64,000 nt of DNA from SB15 sp964639245 (GCA_964639245.1 CAZXCU010000008.1:186001-250000); one strand, 5' to 3'; positions 51,042 through 59,607 are shown, counted from the first letter of the stretch. Numbers and translations are program-made. The notes: generated by a model not told the origin, from the sequence alone.

Positions 51042-52169
51042 TTAGTCTCTGCGGCTGAGTTGGCGTAGCCCTGTGGTTAAAAAGCTGGCTGTCCATTCAA
51101 AGGGGATATAACCATGGGTGATGGGCAGCGTGAATAAAAAGGTCAAGGTGATTACAATATGAAATTGGTAGGGCATTTCGAGCATCAGGGCAAAAATACC
51201 AAGCAAGGGAATCCATTCCCATACCAGCGAGAGCAACGGAATCGAAATGTAGTACCCGCCCAGTACAACAAAAGTCATTCCCAAGCCAACCACCACCACC
51301 AAGATTAAATCTCCCATGCCGTCTTCGGTAGGAAACACCAGCAAAATTAACCCACCCAGCGCTGCAAACATCATCGGGAGGATGACCGTTCCCACGGCCA
51401 CCACCAATCGTCCTACTCCCAGATTCACCAGACCACGCAAAATTGAAAAGGCGCTTTCACGGCTTTCGGCACTACCTGTCAACGCGGCGGAGGCATACAT
51501 GCCTGCTTCGAGCATGGGCAAAAAAATTGTTAATGCGCCAACCGGCAGGGCAAGAATCACAAAAACGGGCGCGGGCAAATAGTGAGCATCCTTATTGATA
51601 CTATAAGAAAAGGAATCGTAGTAGGCTTCGTTCTCCCGATTTTCATGCTGCTCTACTGCCAGATAACCCACCAGCAGCAACACAAAAACCGCCTGTCCGA
51701 CCATCAGCCCACGTATAATAGGCCATGTTTGCCAGATGAGGGCGGTGAGTTGCATTGTGAGCCATTGGGCTTTGGGCATCGGTGTAATCAGAATCAAATC
51801 CCAATCACCCCGTTCGCGCCGCGTAACAATCATCCGTGTCGCTTGGGCAGAAATGGCGATTAACAGGCGCAGTCGTCCTAAAACCACATAGGCCAACGCA
51901 CCCATGACCAGTACCAGCAGACTAAACTTGGGGGCAGTTGGTTGGGTGAAAAGCGCAATCAAAAAAAAGATTACCGTAAAAATTCCCACCGCCAGCGCCA
52001 CGCGGGGTTGTCTGCCGCGTCGTTGCTGCGAGCGAATTTCATATTGCACCAATGGGTGATTCAACTGTTCCCAAGATGGCGAAAGCGACTCCCACACCTC
52101 TTGACGGGAAATACGCCCCTCAAAAGGCATGGGATATTGAACACGGCGTGGGCGGGTGGGGCGAATCAT
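51042..52169 (-). CDS. ABC-2-type permease-like membrane protein, paralog 1
   Basis: A 375-residue protein with a polar N-terminus (about 55 residues) and six to eight membrane helices. Between helices it has RMIVTRRERGDWDLILITPMPKAQWLTMQL, a cytoplasmic segment typical of ABC-2-like permeases, in which a GDW.L...TP.P block precedes a membrane helix. It is a diverged copy of the next gene upstream, with which it overlaps by 4 bases (ATGA). No ATPase is in the neighbourhood. Function is inferred only at the level of a transporter subunit. Confidence 0.65.
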   Translation of the reverse strand: MIRPTRPRRVQYPMPFEGRISRQEVWESLSPSWEQLNHPLVQYEIRSQQRRGRQPRVALAVGIFTVIFFLIALFTQPTAPKFSLLVLVMGALAYVVLGRLRLLIAISAQATRMIVTRRERGDWDLILITPMPKAQWLTMQLTALIWQTWPIIRGLMVGQAVFVLLLVGYLAVEQHENRENEAYYDSFSYSINKDAHYLPAPVFVILALPVGALTIFLPMLEAGMYASAALTGSAESRESAFSILRGLVNLGVGRLVVAVGTVILPMMFAALGGLILLVFPTEDGMGDLILVVVVGLGMTFVVLGGYYISIPLLSLVWEWIPLLGIFALMLEMPYQFHIVITLTFLFTLPITHGYIPFEWTASFLTTGLRQLSRRD

Positions 52170-53275
52170 CGTTCACGGCGCTGCAAACGGCTAAGGGTGC
52201 TGTCGGTCAGGGTACGAATCATCACCAACGGCGTGATGATATACGCGGTCACACCCGTACACAGAATGGTCAAGTAGATTAAAAAATGCTCCAGCGCGTC
52301 CGCCTCAATTGCCATCATTATCGGCCCAAACGGCGGCATCAATTCGATAAAAAAAGAGGAGACTGGAATCCCGATGCAGGTATATAAAATAAATCCGATA
52401 AACGCGCTCCCATCAAAACCGCTTAAATCCATTTCGCCGGTAAAGGATAAAAAAAATAGGGTGAAAAATGCGCCGCCATAAAAAAAGACCGCCGAAATCA
52501 CCGAACGGGCTAAAAATGTTCCTAGAAAGTTATACAAAATTGCCATCGCGGGTTGTTTGCTGATGGTACTCACATAAAAAGCAACGGCGGTGAGCAAACC
52601 CATGAAAAAAATCGGTTCTGCCACCATGCCCGCCAGCATTGGCAGCACGGCGATTGTATAAATCGAAATGGGCAACGGGTCTTGGGGGTCTTCATAAATC
52701 CCGTTGTCCCCAAATTCTGTTTCAATCTGATACACCGCAAATCCGTATAAAATGACCGATAGTAGGGTTTGCAAAATGATGAGATTCCGCACCAGAGGCC
52801 AGACCTGCCAACCCAGCGCCACCAATTGGGCTTGCAACCAACGCGCTTTGGGCATGGGTGTAATCGCAATTAAATCCCAATCGCCATTTTGCCGTCGTTC
52901 TGTCACAACGCGGGCAATGCGGAGAAAAATCGCCAGCATCAAGCGCCAATGTCCATATACCGCCCCCAGACTCAAGCAAAACATCAAAATCCCCAGCATC
53001 GGCAGCAGCAGATCATTCAAGCGCAGGGTCTCGATATCCTCAACAACCAGCACACCCACCAGATACAAAATTTCAAAAATGACAATGCAATAGGCCGTCA
53101 TGAGCAGTATCCATGGGTTGCGTCCCACCTGTTCCCCGCGTCGAATCTGAAACACCACCAGGGGGTTATCCAACGATTGCCGCAGGGGAATCAGCGCCCG
53201 CAAAAATGACCATGGATTCATCGGGGTAGGAAAATATTCCGCGCGTGGCAGGTAGGGTCGTTTGGCTTCACTCAT
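52166..53275 (-). CDS. ABC-2-type permease-like membrane protein, paralog 2
   Basis: A 369-residue paralog of the downstream gene, with the same order of polar N-terminus, membrane helices and the block RVVTERRQNGDWDLIAITPMPKARWLQAQLVALGWQVWPLVRN. The paired arrangement suggests a heterodimeric membrane complex. ATG 53275 follows AGGAAC and is preferred over the ORF start 17 codons upstream. A GC-rich inverted repeat (GTGAG, GGGTGC... GCACCC, CTCAC) at 53287-53325 covers its leader. Confidence 0.65.
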   Translation of the reverse strand: MSEAKRPYLPRAEYFPTPMNPWSFLRALIPLRQSLDNPLVVFQIRRGEQVGRNPWILLMTAYCIVIFEILYLVGVLVVEDIETLRLNDLLLPMLGILMFCLSLGAVYGHWRLMLAIFLRIARVVTERRQNGDWDLIAITPMPKARWLQAQLVALGWQVWPLVRNLIILQTLLSVILYGFAVYQIETEFGDNGIYEDPQDPLPISIYTIAVLPMLAGMVAEPIFFMGLLTAVAFYVSTISKQPAMAILYNFLGTFLARSVISAVFFYGGAFFTLFFLSFTGEMDLSGFDGSAFIGFILYTCIGIPVSSFFIELMPPFGPIMMAIEADALEHFLIYLTILCTGVTAYIITPLVMIRTLTDSTLSRLQRRER

Positions 53276-53371
53276 GCAAAGTTCCTGTGAGGGTAGGTGG
53301 GGTGCGTCAGGCAGCACCCATCTCACCTATTATGACATAGTTTCTATCAGGAAGAGAATCCGACTTTCTTC

Positions 53372-55930
53372 CTATCTACTGCGGGCAGCACGCGGCATGA
53401 TCATTGTCACCACTTCGTAATTGAGTGTGTTCAAAAAGTCCGCCGCATGTTCAACCGTCAGCGTTTCTTCGCCCTGTGTGCCAACTAAAACCACTTCATC
53501 CCCCACCCGCACATCGTCAATATCGCTCACATCCACCGTGCAGTGGTATAAATCCACGTTACCGACCAGCGGAGCGCGTTTGCCCTTCAACAGGACATAT
53601 GTCCATGCCAGCGGCCCGACGCGAAAACCACTGCCATACCCCACCGGCAAAACCGCCAGTGTGCGGGTGGTGTCCGATGCGACCAACCCGCCCAGGTTGT
53701 TGGCAACCCGCTTGAGTTGAATGACGCTGGTTTTCCAGACAAGGGCGGGTTTAAAATCGGCGGGCAAATCGTAGCGTCCCGGTTGCAATCCATACAGGGC
53801 TGCACCGCACCGCACCATATTAAACCGTGCTTCGGGAACATGCAGCGCCACGCCTGACCCCGCCGCATGAATATATTGAAATTCCGCGTTGATGGTTTTA
53901 AGCATGTTAATGGTTTCATCAAATTCATTCAGGTAGCGAATCGCGTCCTGCCGGTCAATCGTGGAAGGAATATGGGTATAAATGCCCTCAATATGAATCC
54001 GATCCAATTTATGAATGCCCCGGAAAAACTGTGGCACTTCCTCGCGCATTAAGCCCATACTGTTGCGGGTCACATCAATCCGAATATGCGCTTTAATGGT
54101 TCTGTCCTGTTCGGCAGCCACCTGATTAAAGGCTCTGGCGGTGTTCAGGTCATAAATGGAGATGGTTAAATCGTGCCGTACCACCTGACGCGCCGCATAG
54201 GGAACAACATAGCCCATCATCAGAATCGGCTTGGTGATGCCTGCCCGCCGCAGTTGCAGCGCTTCCTCAATCGAAGTCACCCCCAGATAATCTGCCCCGT
54301 TTAAACCCACGGTGGTACTGACCGGAATCGCGCCGTGTCCATAGGCATCGGCTTTGACCACCGCCATCAGGGTACACTGCGCCCCGATGATTTCCTTGAC
54401 CCGCCGCACATTGTGAGCAATCGCGTTGCTATCCACCTGCACCCATGTCGGACTCATCGGGCGGTCTGTCCAATCCGATTCAAGGGTGTTGTCCTGACGC
54501 GGCAGGTAAATCGCATCGTCGGGGTTATCCAGCAGTGCCGCCACGACCCGTTCCATCCGTGCCGAACGGTTGCCTTTAATTAGCACCAAATCTTTCGAGC
54601 TGAGTTTATTGCGTACCGCCGTGGCTGCGTCCTGCGCCGAAAAGGTGATATGGGTGTTATAGACCAAAAAACCTTTGTCGAGCGCAGCACGAACGGCATT
54701 GGCGGCATCATCCCCTTCGGAGATAATTTCATTTGCCACTTCCGCCAATTGTGCGCCAATTTCCATATAACTCTGGGGACGGCGCTCTGATATAACCGAA
54801 TCGGACACATCGCCCAGCACCACGTAAATTTTGCCGCGTGGACTGACCAAGCCCATCTGGGTTTCTTTGATGGAGGCTTGTGGACGCAATGCCCGCAGCC
54901 AATTTAAGACCATGAGCATGTCTTCAGGCGTAGAGTCGTAGGTATCATCAATCAATTGGGCTTTGTTGACTCCTGTCAACGGGCGCATCCGTCCCGGCAG
55001 GGGTTCCAGTTGTGTCAGGGCGTTCAGGCTATTTTCCAACGGGACTTCAAATGACAACCCCACCGACAGTGCCGCTAGCACGGCATATAAATTATGCGCT
55101 CCCAGCAGACGCACCCATTTGGCAATGTAGCGTTGATTCCCGTAGCGCAAATCGAAACCGGTTTTGTCCAGCGCTTGAATCAGGTTATACGCGGTTAAAT
55201 CGGCCCCGAAGGAGGTGCCATCGCGGTCTACACTGATGGTTAATTTGGGAACACGGCAAACAATTTCGCGCACCAAGGAATCATCATGGTTCAACACTGC
55301 CAACCCATCCGATGGCAAGTTTTCAATCATGACACGTTCTTCGGGAATGGCAGATTTTTGAATCGGGCTGATGTTGGTCACCACACCTACCGTCGGGGGG
55401 GCGGCGGTGATCATTTCTGCCATTTCGCCGACCTGTGTACTGTCATATTCCAGAATTGCCAGTTCGTGCTGCTTGGTCAATTGGCTGAGGGCCAAGGGCA
55501 GCGAAAAGCGTCCCGGAAATTGTGTTCGTCCTGTGTAGACCTGATAGCGGATTCGCAACACCTGGCTAATCGCTTCGCGGGCGGTAGATTTGCCGTAATT
55601 GCCGGAGACTGCCACCACAGTGGTGCCAAATTTGCTCAAAATATAGCTTGTCCAGCGCATGAGGGCAGTTTCTACATCGTGCATGATGATGACGGTCAGG
55701 CCGTGGGTGTCAAAGGTGGGCGGGTGTTTACACATCAACCCGGTTGCCCCTGCCTTGACCGCATCTTCCATATAATGATGTCCGTCGCCGCGTTCGGTTT
55801 TGAGCGCCACGAATAAATCGCCGGATTTGGCCTGTCGTGAATCGAAACAAAAGCCGTTAAAGATCTGAGCAACTGGCTCACCAAAAAGTTGACCGTCGGC
55901 TGCATCCAGAATATCGTATAAGTTAATCAT
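53372..55930 (-). CDS. murF-alr: Bifunctional MurF ligase-alanine racemase
   Basis: An 852-residue fusion. Residues 1-475 are MurF, which joins D-Ala-D-Ala to UDP-MurNAc-tripeptide: Walker A SGNYGKST at 109-116, EYDSTQVGEM and the late LVLIKGNRSARMERVV. Residues 490-852 are a fold-type III alanine racemase with PLP-binding Lys526 in AVVKADAYGHG and the catalytic Tyr region LPVGYGSGF. The fusion makes D-Ala and uses its dipeptide in one protein, for peptidoglycan synthesis. Such fusions are known in Bacteroidota; a Ddl ligase is not in the window. Confidence 0.92.
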   Translation of the reverse strand: MINLYDILDAADGQLFGEPVAQIFNGFCFDSRQAKSGDLFVALKTERGDGHHYMEDAVKAGATGLMCKHPPTFDTHGLTVIIMHDVETALMRWTSYILSKFGTTVVAVSGNYGKSTAREAISQVLRIRYQVYTGRTQFPGRFSLPLALSQLTKQHELAILEYDSTQVGEMAEMITAAPPTVGVVTNISPIQKSAIPEERVMIENLPSDGLAVLNHDDSLVREIVCRVPKLTISVDRDGTSFGADLTAYNLIQALDKTGFDLRYGNQRYIAKWVRLLGAHNLYAVLAALSVGLSFEVPLENSLNALTQLEPLPGRMRPLTGVNKAQLIDDTYDSTPEDMLMVLNWLRALRPQASIKETQMGLVSPRGKIYVVLGDVSDSVISERRPQSYMEIGAQLAEVANEIISEGDDAANAVRAALDKGFLVYNTHITFSAQDAATAVRNKLSSKDLVLIKGNRSARMERVVAALLDNPDDAIYLPRQDNTLESDWTDRPMSPTWVQVDSNAIAHNVRRVKEIIGAQCTLMAVVKADAYGHGAIPVSTTVGLNGADYLGVTSIEEALQLRRAGITKPILMMGYVVPYAARQVVRHDLTISIYDLNTARAFNQVAAEQDRTIKAHIRIDVTRNSMGLMREEVPQFFRGIHKLDRIHIEGIYTHIPSTIDRQDAIRYLNEFDETINMLKTINAEFQYIHAAGSGVALHVPEARFNMVRCGAALYGLQPGRYDLPADFKPALVWKTSVIQLKRVANNLGGLVASDTTRTLAVLPVGYGSGFRVGPLAWTYVLLKGKRAPLVGNVDLYHCTVDVSDIDDVRVGDEVVLVGTQGEETLTVEHAADFLNTLNYEVVTMIMPRAARSR

Positions 55931-56112
55931 AACGCCCGCTTACTTCGATAAATCCTGAATACAGTTTATCAGCATTTTACTTTTCGGCGCGAGTCGACGG
56001 GGCAGCTTCCGGTGTGGGGAAAATCAGCCGAAATTGTCACGGAAATTTCGCACAGCCTGAGAGTGTGGTAAATTAGTAAAAAAATTGTGAGTCCAATCAG
56101 GAGCAGAATAGG

Positions 56113-56547
56113 ATGCCTACGATTTTATTTGCCGAAGATAGCCCCGTTCAAGCCAAACTTGCCATTCATCATCTCAGCGAAGCGGGTTACGAAGTGATTC
56201 ATCATGTTTCCGCCGAAGATGCCCTGCAAGCCCTCGAAGATGGCCTCAAGCCGGATATGATTTTGTCCGATGTGGTGATGGGTGAAATGAACGGGTATGA
56301 CTTTTGCCGCAAAGCCAAATCCGATGACCGTTGGAAAAGCATCCCCTTTATGATGCTGACAGGGCAGGAAGCACTGGAAGACCAGTGGGAAGGCACAGAC
56401 GCAGGCGCGGACGATTACGTTGTTAAACCCTTCAACGGGCCAGACATGCTGCAACGGATTCGCTTGTTGCTTGTAGGCAAAGGCCCGTCCATTGATGACG
56501 ACTATATTTCCTCCGGGCGGTATATGGATAAACCCAATTTGGATTAA
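56113..56547 (+). CDS. CheY-like single-domain response regulator
   Basis: A 144-residue receiver protein. The acidic pair E8-D9 (LFAEDSPV), phospho-acceptor Asp in MILSDVVMGEMNG, Thr in FMMLTGQEALED, and Lys in YVVKPFNG are all present. No output domain follows except a short acidic tail. It is divergent from the murF-alr gene and stands 2.1 kb before the archaellin gene. Whether it signals to the archaellum motor is unknown; archaeal motors receive CheY through the adaptor CheF, not seen here. A ribosome site (AGGAGCAGAATAGG) precedes the ATG. Confidence 0.88.
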   Translation: MPTILFAEDSPVQAKLAIHHLSEAGYEVIHHVSAEDALQALEDGLKPDMILSDVVMGEMNGYDFCRKAKSDDRWKSIPFMMLTGQEALEDQWEGTDAGADDYVVKPFNGPDMLQRIRLLLVGKGPSIDDDYISSGRYMDKPNLD

Positions 56548-56600
56548 GAGACCGTCTGGACAGTGGATGGTTAAGAAAAATAGCGATTTATTCACAGTAG

Positions 56601-56620
56601 GGACGGCACATGTGCCGTCC
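56601..56620. repeat. 20 bp perfect palindrome related to the family A interior
   Basis: GGACGGCACATGTGCCGTCC is self-complementary and resembles the internal palindromes of the 132 bp elements. It lies between the CheY-like gene and the family C element. Confidence 0.6.
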
Positions 56621-56665
56621 GCCGGTTCATTTTATTAATGGATAACTTTCCATATGACCTCTGAG

Positions 56666-56842
56666 TGCTGCGTCCAGTAAATTAGTTCAGCGGGTGGGTT
56701 ACAGATGTTTCACCTCTTTCTCCGTTGGAGACCCACCCCTACCGAAAAACCAATTTATTAGGTGAAAATTCGGTAGGGGTAGGTGCTAAGGACGGTACGC
56801 CGTCCGTCACCTACCCTACGAAAGAACTTACCGGATGAAGCA
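56666..56842. mobile_element. 177 bp MITE-like element, family C, uninterrupted copy
   Basis: The ends TGCTGCGTCCAGTAA and TTACCGGATGAAGCA form an imperfect inverted repeat extending over about 35 bp. A 5 bp direct repeat CTGAG flanks it (56661-56665 and 56843-56847). It contains an inner hairpin ACCCCTACCGAA/TTCGGTAGGGGT. The short sequence GAGACCGTCTG occurs on both sides (56548 and 56847). The remaining gene-free bases, 56548-56660 and 56848-57092, show no other feature beyond the palindrome at 56601 and an AT-rich promoter-like stretch before 57093. Confidence 0.7.
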
Positions 56843-57092
56843 CTGAGAGACCGTCTGAAAATTCGGAATTTTTGGCGGTAGGGGCGCTGACAGCCTCGAT
56901 TCGTACTCCCTTCGATTTCAGGTCTCCCATTTGCCTTAGCTGAACGTTTTGCTCATGCCCAATTGTGCTAAGGAAGTTTCTCATACACATAAATTTCCCA
57001 TAAAAAGATGAAAAAAAGTAATTAGGGGAGGTTGCTTACTGCATATGGAATTCATACGATGAACAGTATCTTAATTGGATTGAGGTGACATC

Positions 57093-57650
57093 ATGAAAAC
57101 AGCCAGTTTGCTCCTCGTTATTCTTTTGGTTTTTATCGTTCCCATTTCAATGGTTTCAGCGCAACAACCCACCACTGGCACGCCAGCCATTGGATCACCC
57201 GAAGACAACGCTTGCAATGTAGGCGGCAAAATGGAAGGCAAATGTGATTCTGAATGGGCGTGGTCATGCGGTTGGTATCTTGCCCGCTACTATTCCGGGT
57301 TGTTCACCCGCCAGCAGGTGATTGCAACATGCCAGATGCTCCTGCCGGTTCCTGTGGCTGCGCCCTCTACAAGCAGTGCGGCGGGTTTTTCGCCTGCGTG
57401 TTTTACCCATTCTGTACCGGGTGTGCAGCACGATGAAAATTTCAATGGGGTTCCCAATTCGGTGAACAATGTCGTTGGGACTATTTCACAGAATGGCACA
57501 TGCAGTGGCGGGTTTAATTTCAACCGTACCTACGTAGTTGCCAGCAGCATGGGCGATGCCAACGGGATTTGTGTGGCGTTGGGCTTTGGCGGGTCAACCG
57601 GGCAATCCAGCAACGATGGTGTTCCCTCGAATTTCTGGATTTGTTCCTAG
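57093..57650 (+). CDS. Secreted Cys-containing hypothetical protein
   Basis: A 185-residue protein with a clear signal peptide (1-23, ending VSAQ). The mature part has eight cysteines in blocks NACNVGG, KCDSEWAWSCGW, IATCQML, PACFTH, GTCSGG, GICVALG and FWICS, which could form disulfides outside the cell. A Gly/Asn/Ser-rich second half (NNVVGTISQNGTCSGGFNFN) is likely beta-rich. No family is recognised. It is followed by a terminator and lies 555 bp before the archaellin gene, probably as an independent unit. Confidence 0.7.
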   Translation: MKTASLLLVILLVFIVPISMVSAQQPTTGTPAIGSPEDNACNVGGKMEGKCDSEWAWSCGWYLARYYSGLFTRQQVIATCQMLLPVPVAAPSTSSAAGFSPACFTHSVPGVQHDENFNGVPNSVNNVVGTISQNGTCSGGFNFNRTYVVASSMGDANGICVALGFGGSTGQSSNDGVPSNFWICS

Positions 57651-57660
57651 GTTTAGCCAG

Positions 57661-57681
57661 AGGAGGGCAACTTGCCCTCCT
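57661..57681 (+). terminator. Intrinsic-type hairpin after the secreted protein gene
   Basis: AGGAGGGCAA and TTGCCCTCCT form a tight stem, followed by ATCTTCT. It stands 10 bases after the stop codon. Confidence 0.65.
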
Positions 57682-58159
57682 ATCTTCTATCATTGCGGTC
57701 ATGAATTTCTCAAAGGGGCGCTAGGGCGGGCAGCAGGAACATCCCCGCACGAGCATGATAAAGGCGGAATGAGACCGTCGGGCTGCCAAAGGCAACGTTT
57801 GACGAACAAGGAGCGCCTTACCTGCACGTTTAACTTTCCAGTTCATGAGATTTTTCCTGTTTACGTGATGGTCTCCATTCTAAGAAAAATTTGTATTTCG
57901 ATGGGCGTGAAAGGGTACGAATCGCTGTAGAAAATCCAAATGCTGTATTAACAGGCACCTCGCATGATTCAGAAGGTAGCAGGTCAGACTGTGCTAAACG
58001 CTGTGTCCGGTAAGTAGGGTAGGTGCTAAAGATGTCAAACCTCTGTAACCTGTCCTCAGAACTAAAATGAAATTTTCATTAAGAACTGTAATCTACGTAT
58101 TTCTACGTAGGCAAAATACTAGACCTCCCGAATATACAATCCCCCCCACCATTGGCATA
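57682..58159. other. Gene-free stretch before the archaellin gene
   Basis: No convincing gene. It holds a GC-rich region (57720-57830) with possible RNA pairing, for example GGGCTGCC/GGCAAC, a fragment of family C at about 58000-58068 (GCTGTGTCCGGTAAGTAG start, right end missing), and a tight hairpin CTACGTA/TACGTAG at 58093-58110. The archaellin promoter should lie between about 58100 and 58190; no consensus sigma-54 or flagellar sigma-28 site was found. Confidence 0.5.
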
Positions 58160-58195
58160 CTTTGGTCATAGATTGAAAAACGAGACCAAAGGAAA
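58160..58195 (+). promoter_or_regulatory. Leader hairpin overlapping the archaellin ribosome-binding site
   Basis: CTTTGGTC at 58160-58167 pairs with GACCAAAG at 58184-58191 across a 16-base loop. The ribosome site AAAGGAAA begins inside the second arm, 11 bases before the ATG. If formed in the mRNA it would hide the ribosome site, so translation of the filament gene may be controlled here. Confidence 0.4.
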
Positions 58196-58204
58196 TTATC
58201 CAAA

Positions 58205-58780
58205 ATGATGACCCAAAAAAATCTCCACCAGAATGAACAAGGGCAAACCGCTCTCGAAACCGCCATTATTCTGATTGCCTTTATTGTAGTTGCTTCTGTC
58301 TTTGCTTTTACCATTTTGTCTGCGGGTTCCGCCTCCACTGAAAAAGGGGAAGAAGCGATTTACTCCGGTTTGACGGGCGTACAGTCCTCCATGAGCATCA
58401 AGGGTGCGGTGATTGCCCAAGAAGGCGCAACCGCCGACAAAGTAGACAAAGTTGTTTTCTCTGTGGCGCTGGTGTCTGGTGGCGACCCGATTGATATGAC
58501 CGATACCACCGGGAACAACGCCGTGGTTATTAGCTACCGCGATGGTACACAAATTAAGAACGAACTCGACTGGACAGTCACTTGGATTGGGAACAATGAT
58601 GCCGACAAACTGCTTGAAGAAGGCGAATTGGCAGAAGTTACCGTGTCGCTGGCTGGTTTGACCACCACACTCGGCGCGAACACCGCCTTCACCTTGGAAA
58701 TCAAACCGCCCACCGGGGCAATCCTGAGCGTCAACCGAACCACCCCCGCCTCCATTGAAAAAGTGAATGAACTCCGCTAA
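58205..58780 (+). CDS. arlB: Archaellin-like filament subunit
   Basis: A 191-residue protein with a class III signal peptide. A short polar leader ends NEQGQTALE, with predicted cleavage after Gly13 by a FlaK/PibD-type peptidase, followed by the hydrophobic core TAIILIAFIVVASVFAFTIL. The next segment, STEKGEEAIYSGLTGVQSSMSIKGAVIA, and the ending KPPTGAILSVNRTTPASIEKVNELR-like text closely follow archaeal archaellins, not bacterial type IV pilins or flagellins. It forms the rotating filament. The next genes encode the archaellar motor. It is followed by strong hairpins that separate its transcript from them. Confidence 0.87.
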   Translation: MMTQKNLHQNEQGQTALETAIILIAFIVVASVFAFTILSAGSASTEKGEEAIYSGLTGVQSSMSIKGAVIAQEGATADKVDKVVFSVALVSGGDPIDMTDTTGNNAVVISYRDGTQIKNELDWTVTWIGNNDADKLLEEGELAEVTVSLAGLTTTLGANTAFTLEIKPPTGAILSVNRTTPASIEKVNELR

Positions 58781-58790
58781 GTAGCTGCCC

Positions 58791-58811
58791 GGGGTGGTGA
58801 TGAACCACCCC
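58791..58811 (+). terminator. First hairpin after the archaellin gene
   Basis: GGGGTGGT at 58791-58798 pairs with ACCACCCC at 58804-58811, 11 bases after the stop codon. There is no T-run, so it may protect the 3' end instead of ending transcription. Confidence 0.55.
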
Positions 58812-58906
58812 CAAGTTCTTTACCAACCAAGATTTGAACGGGGACGGCCAGCCCCGCACAAAGTCAAATTTATACGGTCTTATCCACTTCGGACGAAGTA
58901 CAAGAC

Positions 58907-58956
58907 AAGAACTGTTCTACCTAAGCCTGGCCGTGACGGTAGCACAGTTCTTTTTT
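58907..58956 (+). terminator. Strong intrinsic terminator between arlB and the motor genes
   Basis: AAGAACTGTTCTACC at 58907-58921 pairs with GGTAGCACAGTTCTT at 58938-58952 with one mismatch, followed by a run of T residues. Another hairpin (GTCTT...ACTTCG with CGAAGT...AAGAC) lies just before it at 58877-58906. Confidence 0.8.
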
Positions 58957-58974
58957 ATCGGATAAGAGGTCAAC

Positions 58975-59607
58975 ATGGACTTAGAGCAGAAAGTACAGCG
59001 CCTTGAACAGGAAATCCTGCTGCTGAAGGCGCAGATTCAAACTACCTTACTCGATATTCAAGAGCAGCTTTTGAATAATGCGTATCCCGAACTGCGGACG
59101 GAATCGGGGACTTCTGCCAAAGCTACTGCCCCGACTGTCTTGCAACCAGAACTGCCCGCGATTGTGCAAAAAGTTCGTCTGGATGAACCGGGTTCAACCC
59201 CGCCAGAATACCCCACCTTGCCCCATGCGCTGGATTGGGCCAGCCTGTCTGAAATGGAAACATGGGCGGGGGAAAAAGTTGCACGGCATGGCAGGCAACG
59301 CACCCTCGAATTGATTGATACCTATACATCCAAAGGGCGTTTTACCGAAGAAGTGCGCGATGCGCTGGTACATTATGTGATGATGTACGACCAAGAGCCT
59401 GCCCCCAGAAAAATCGTTGAAGAACCTGTGACTCAGCCCACCAAACGGAATGGAACAACCCCATCAGAAAAACGTCCCACTGACCCCAAACCTGCTGCTG
59501 TGACCGCTAAACCGGTGGCAGATGAGCAAAATCATCAGGTGCGTAAAAATATCCTCAAACTGATTGCCGGGATTCAAAATATCGGGGTAGGGGGCAAACA
59601 TGGATAA
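58975..59607 (+). CDS. arlCDE: Archaellum ArlC/D/E-like cytoplasmic protein
   Basis: A 210-residue soluble protein. Residues 1-35 form a coiled coil (LEQKVQRLEQEILLLKAQIQ), then a Pro/Thr-rich linker. A FlaD/E-type domain spans about 85-145 (LDWASLSEMETWAGEKVARHGRQRTLELIDTYTSKGRFTEEVRDALVHYVMM). The linker-rich tail ends in a basic helix. In archaea ArlC/D/E link the motor to the chemotaxis machinery and form a ring at the motor base. Here one short gene seems to do the job. It overlaps the next gene by 8 bases. Confidence 0.76.
   Translation: MDLEQKVQRLEQEILLLKAQIQTTLLDIQEQLLNNAYPELRTESGTSAKATAPTVLQPELPAIVQKVRLDEPGSTPPEYPTLPHALDWASLSEMETWAGEKVARHGRQRTLELIDTYTSKGRFTEEVRDALVHYVMMYDQEPAPRKIVEEPVTQPTKRNGTTPSEKRPTDPKPAAVTAKPVADEQNHQVRKNILKLIAGIQNIGVGGKHG

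Noticed and set aside
57700..57840. Riboswitch (c-di-GMP or similar)
   Set aside because: GC-rich pairing is present, but the conserved loops of known GEMM-type or cobalamin riboswitches could not be found.
58150..58200. Sigma-54 promoter before the archaellin gene
   Set aside because: TTGGCATACTTTGGT has a GG but lacks the GC at the -12 position and the spacing does not fit.
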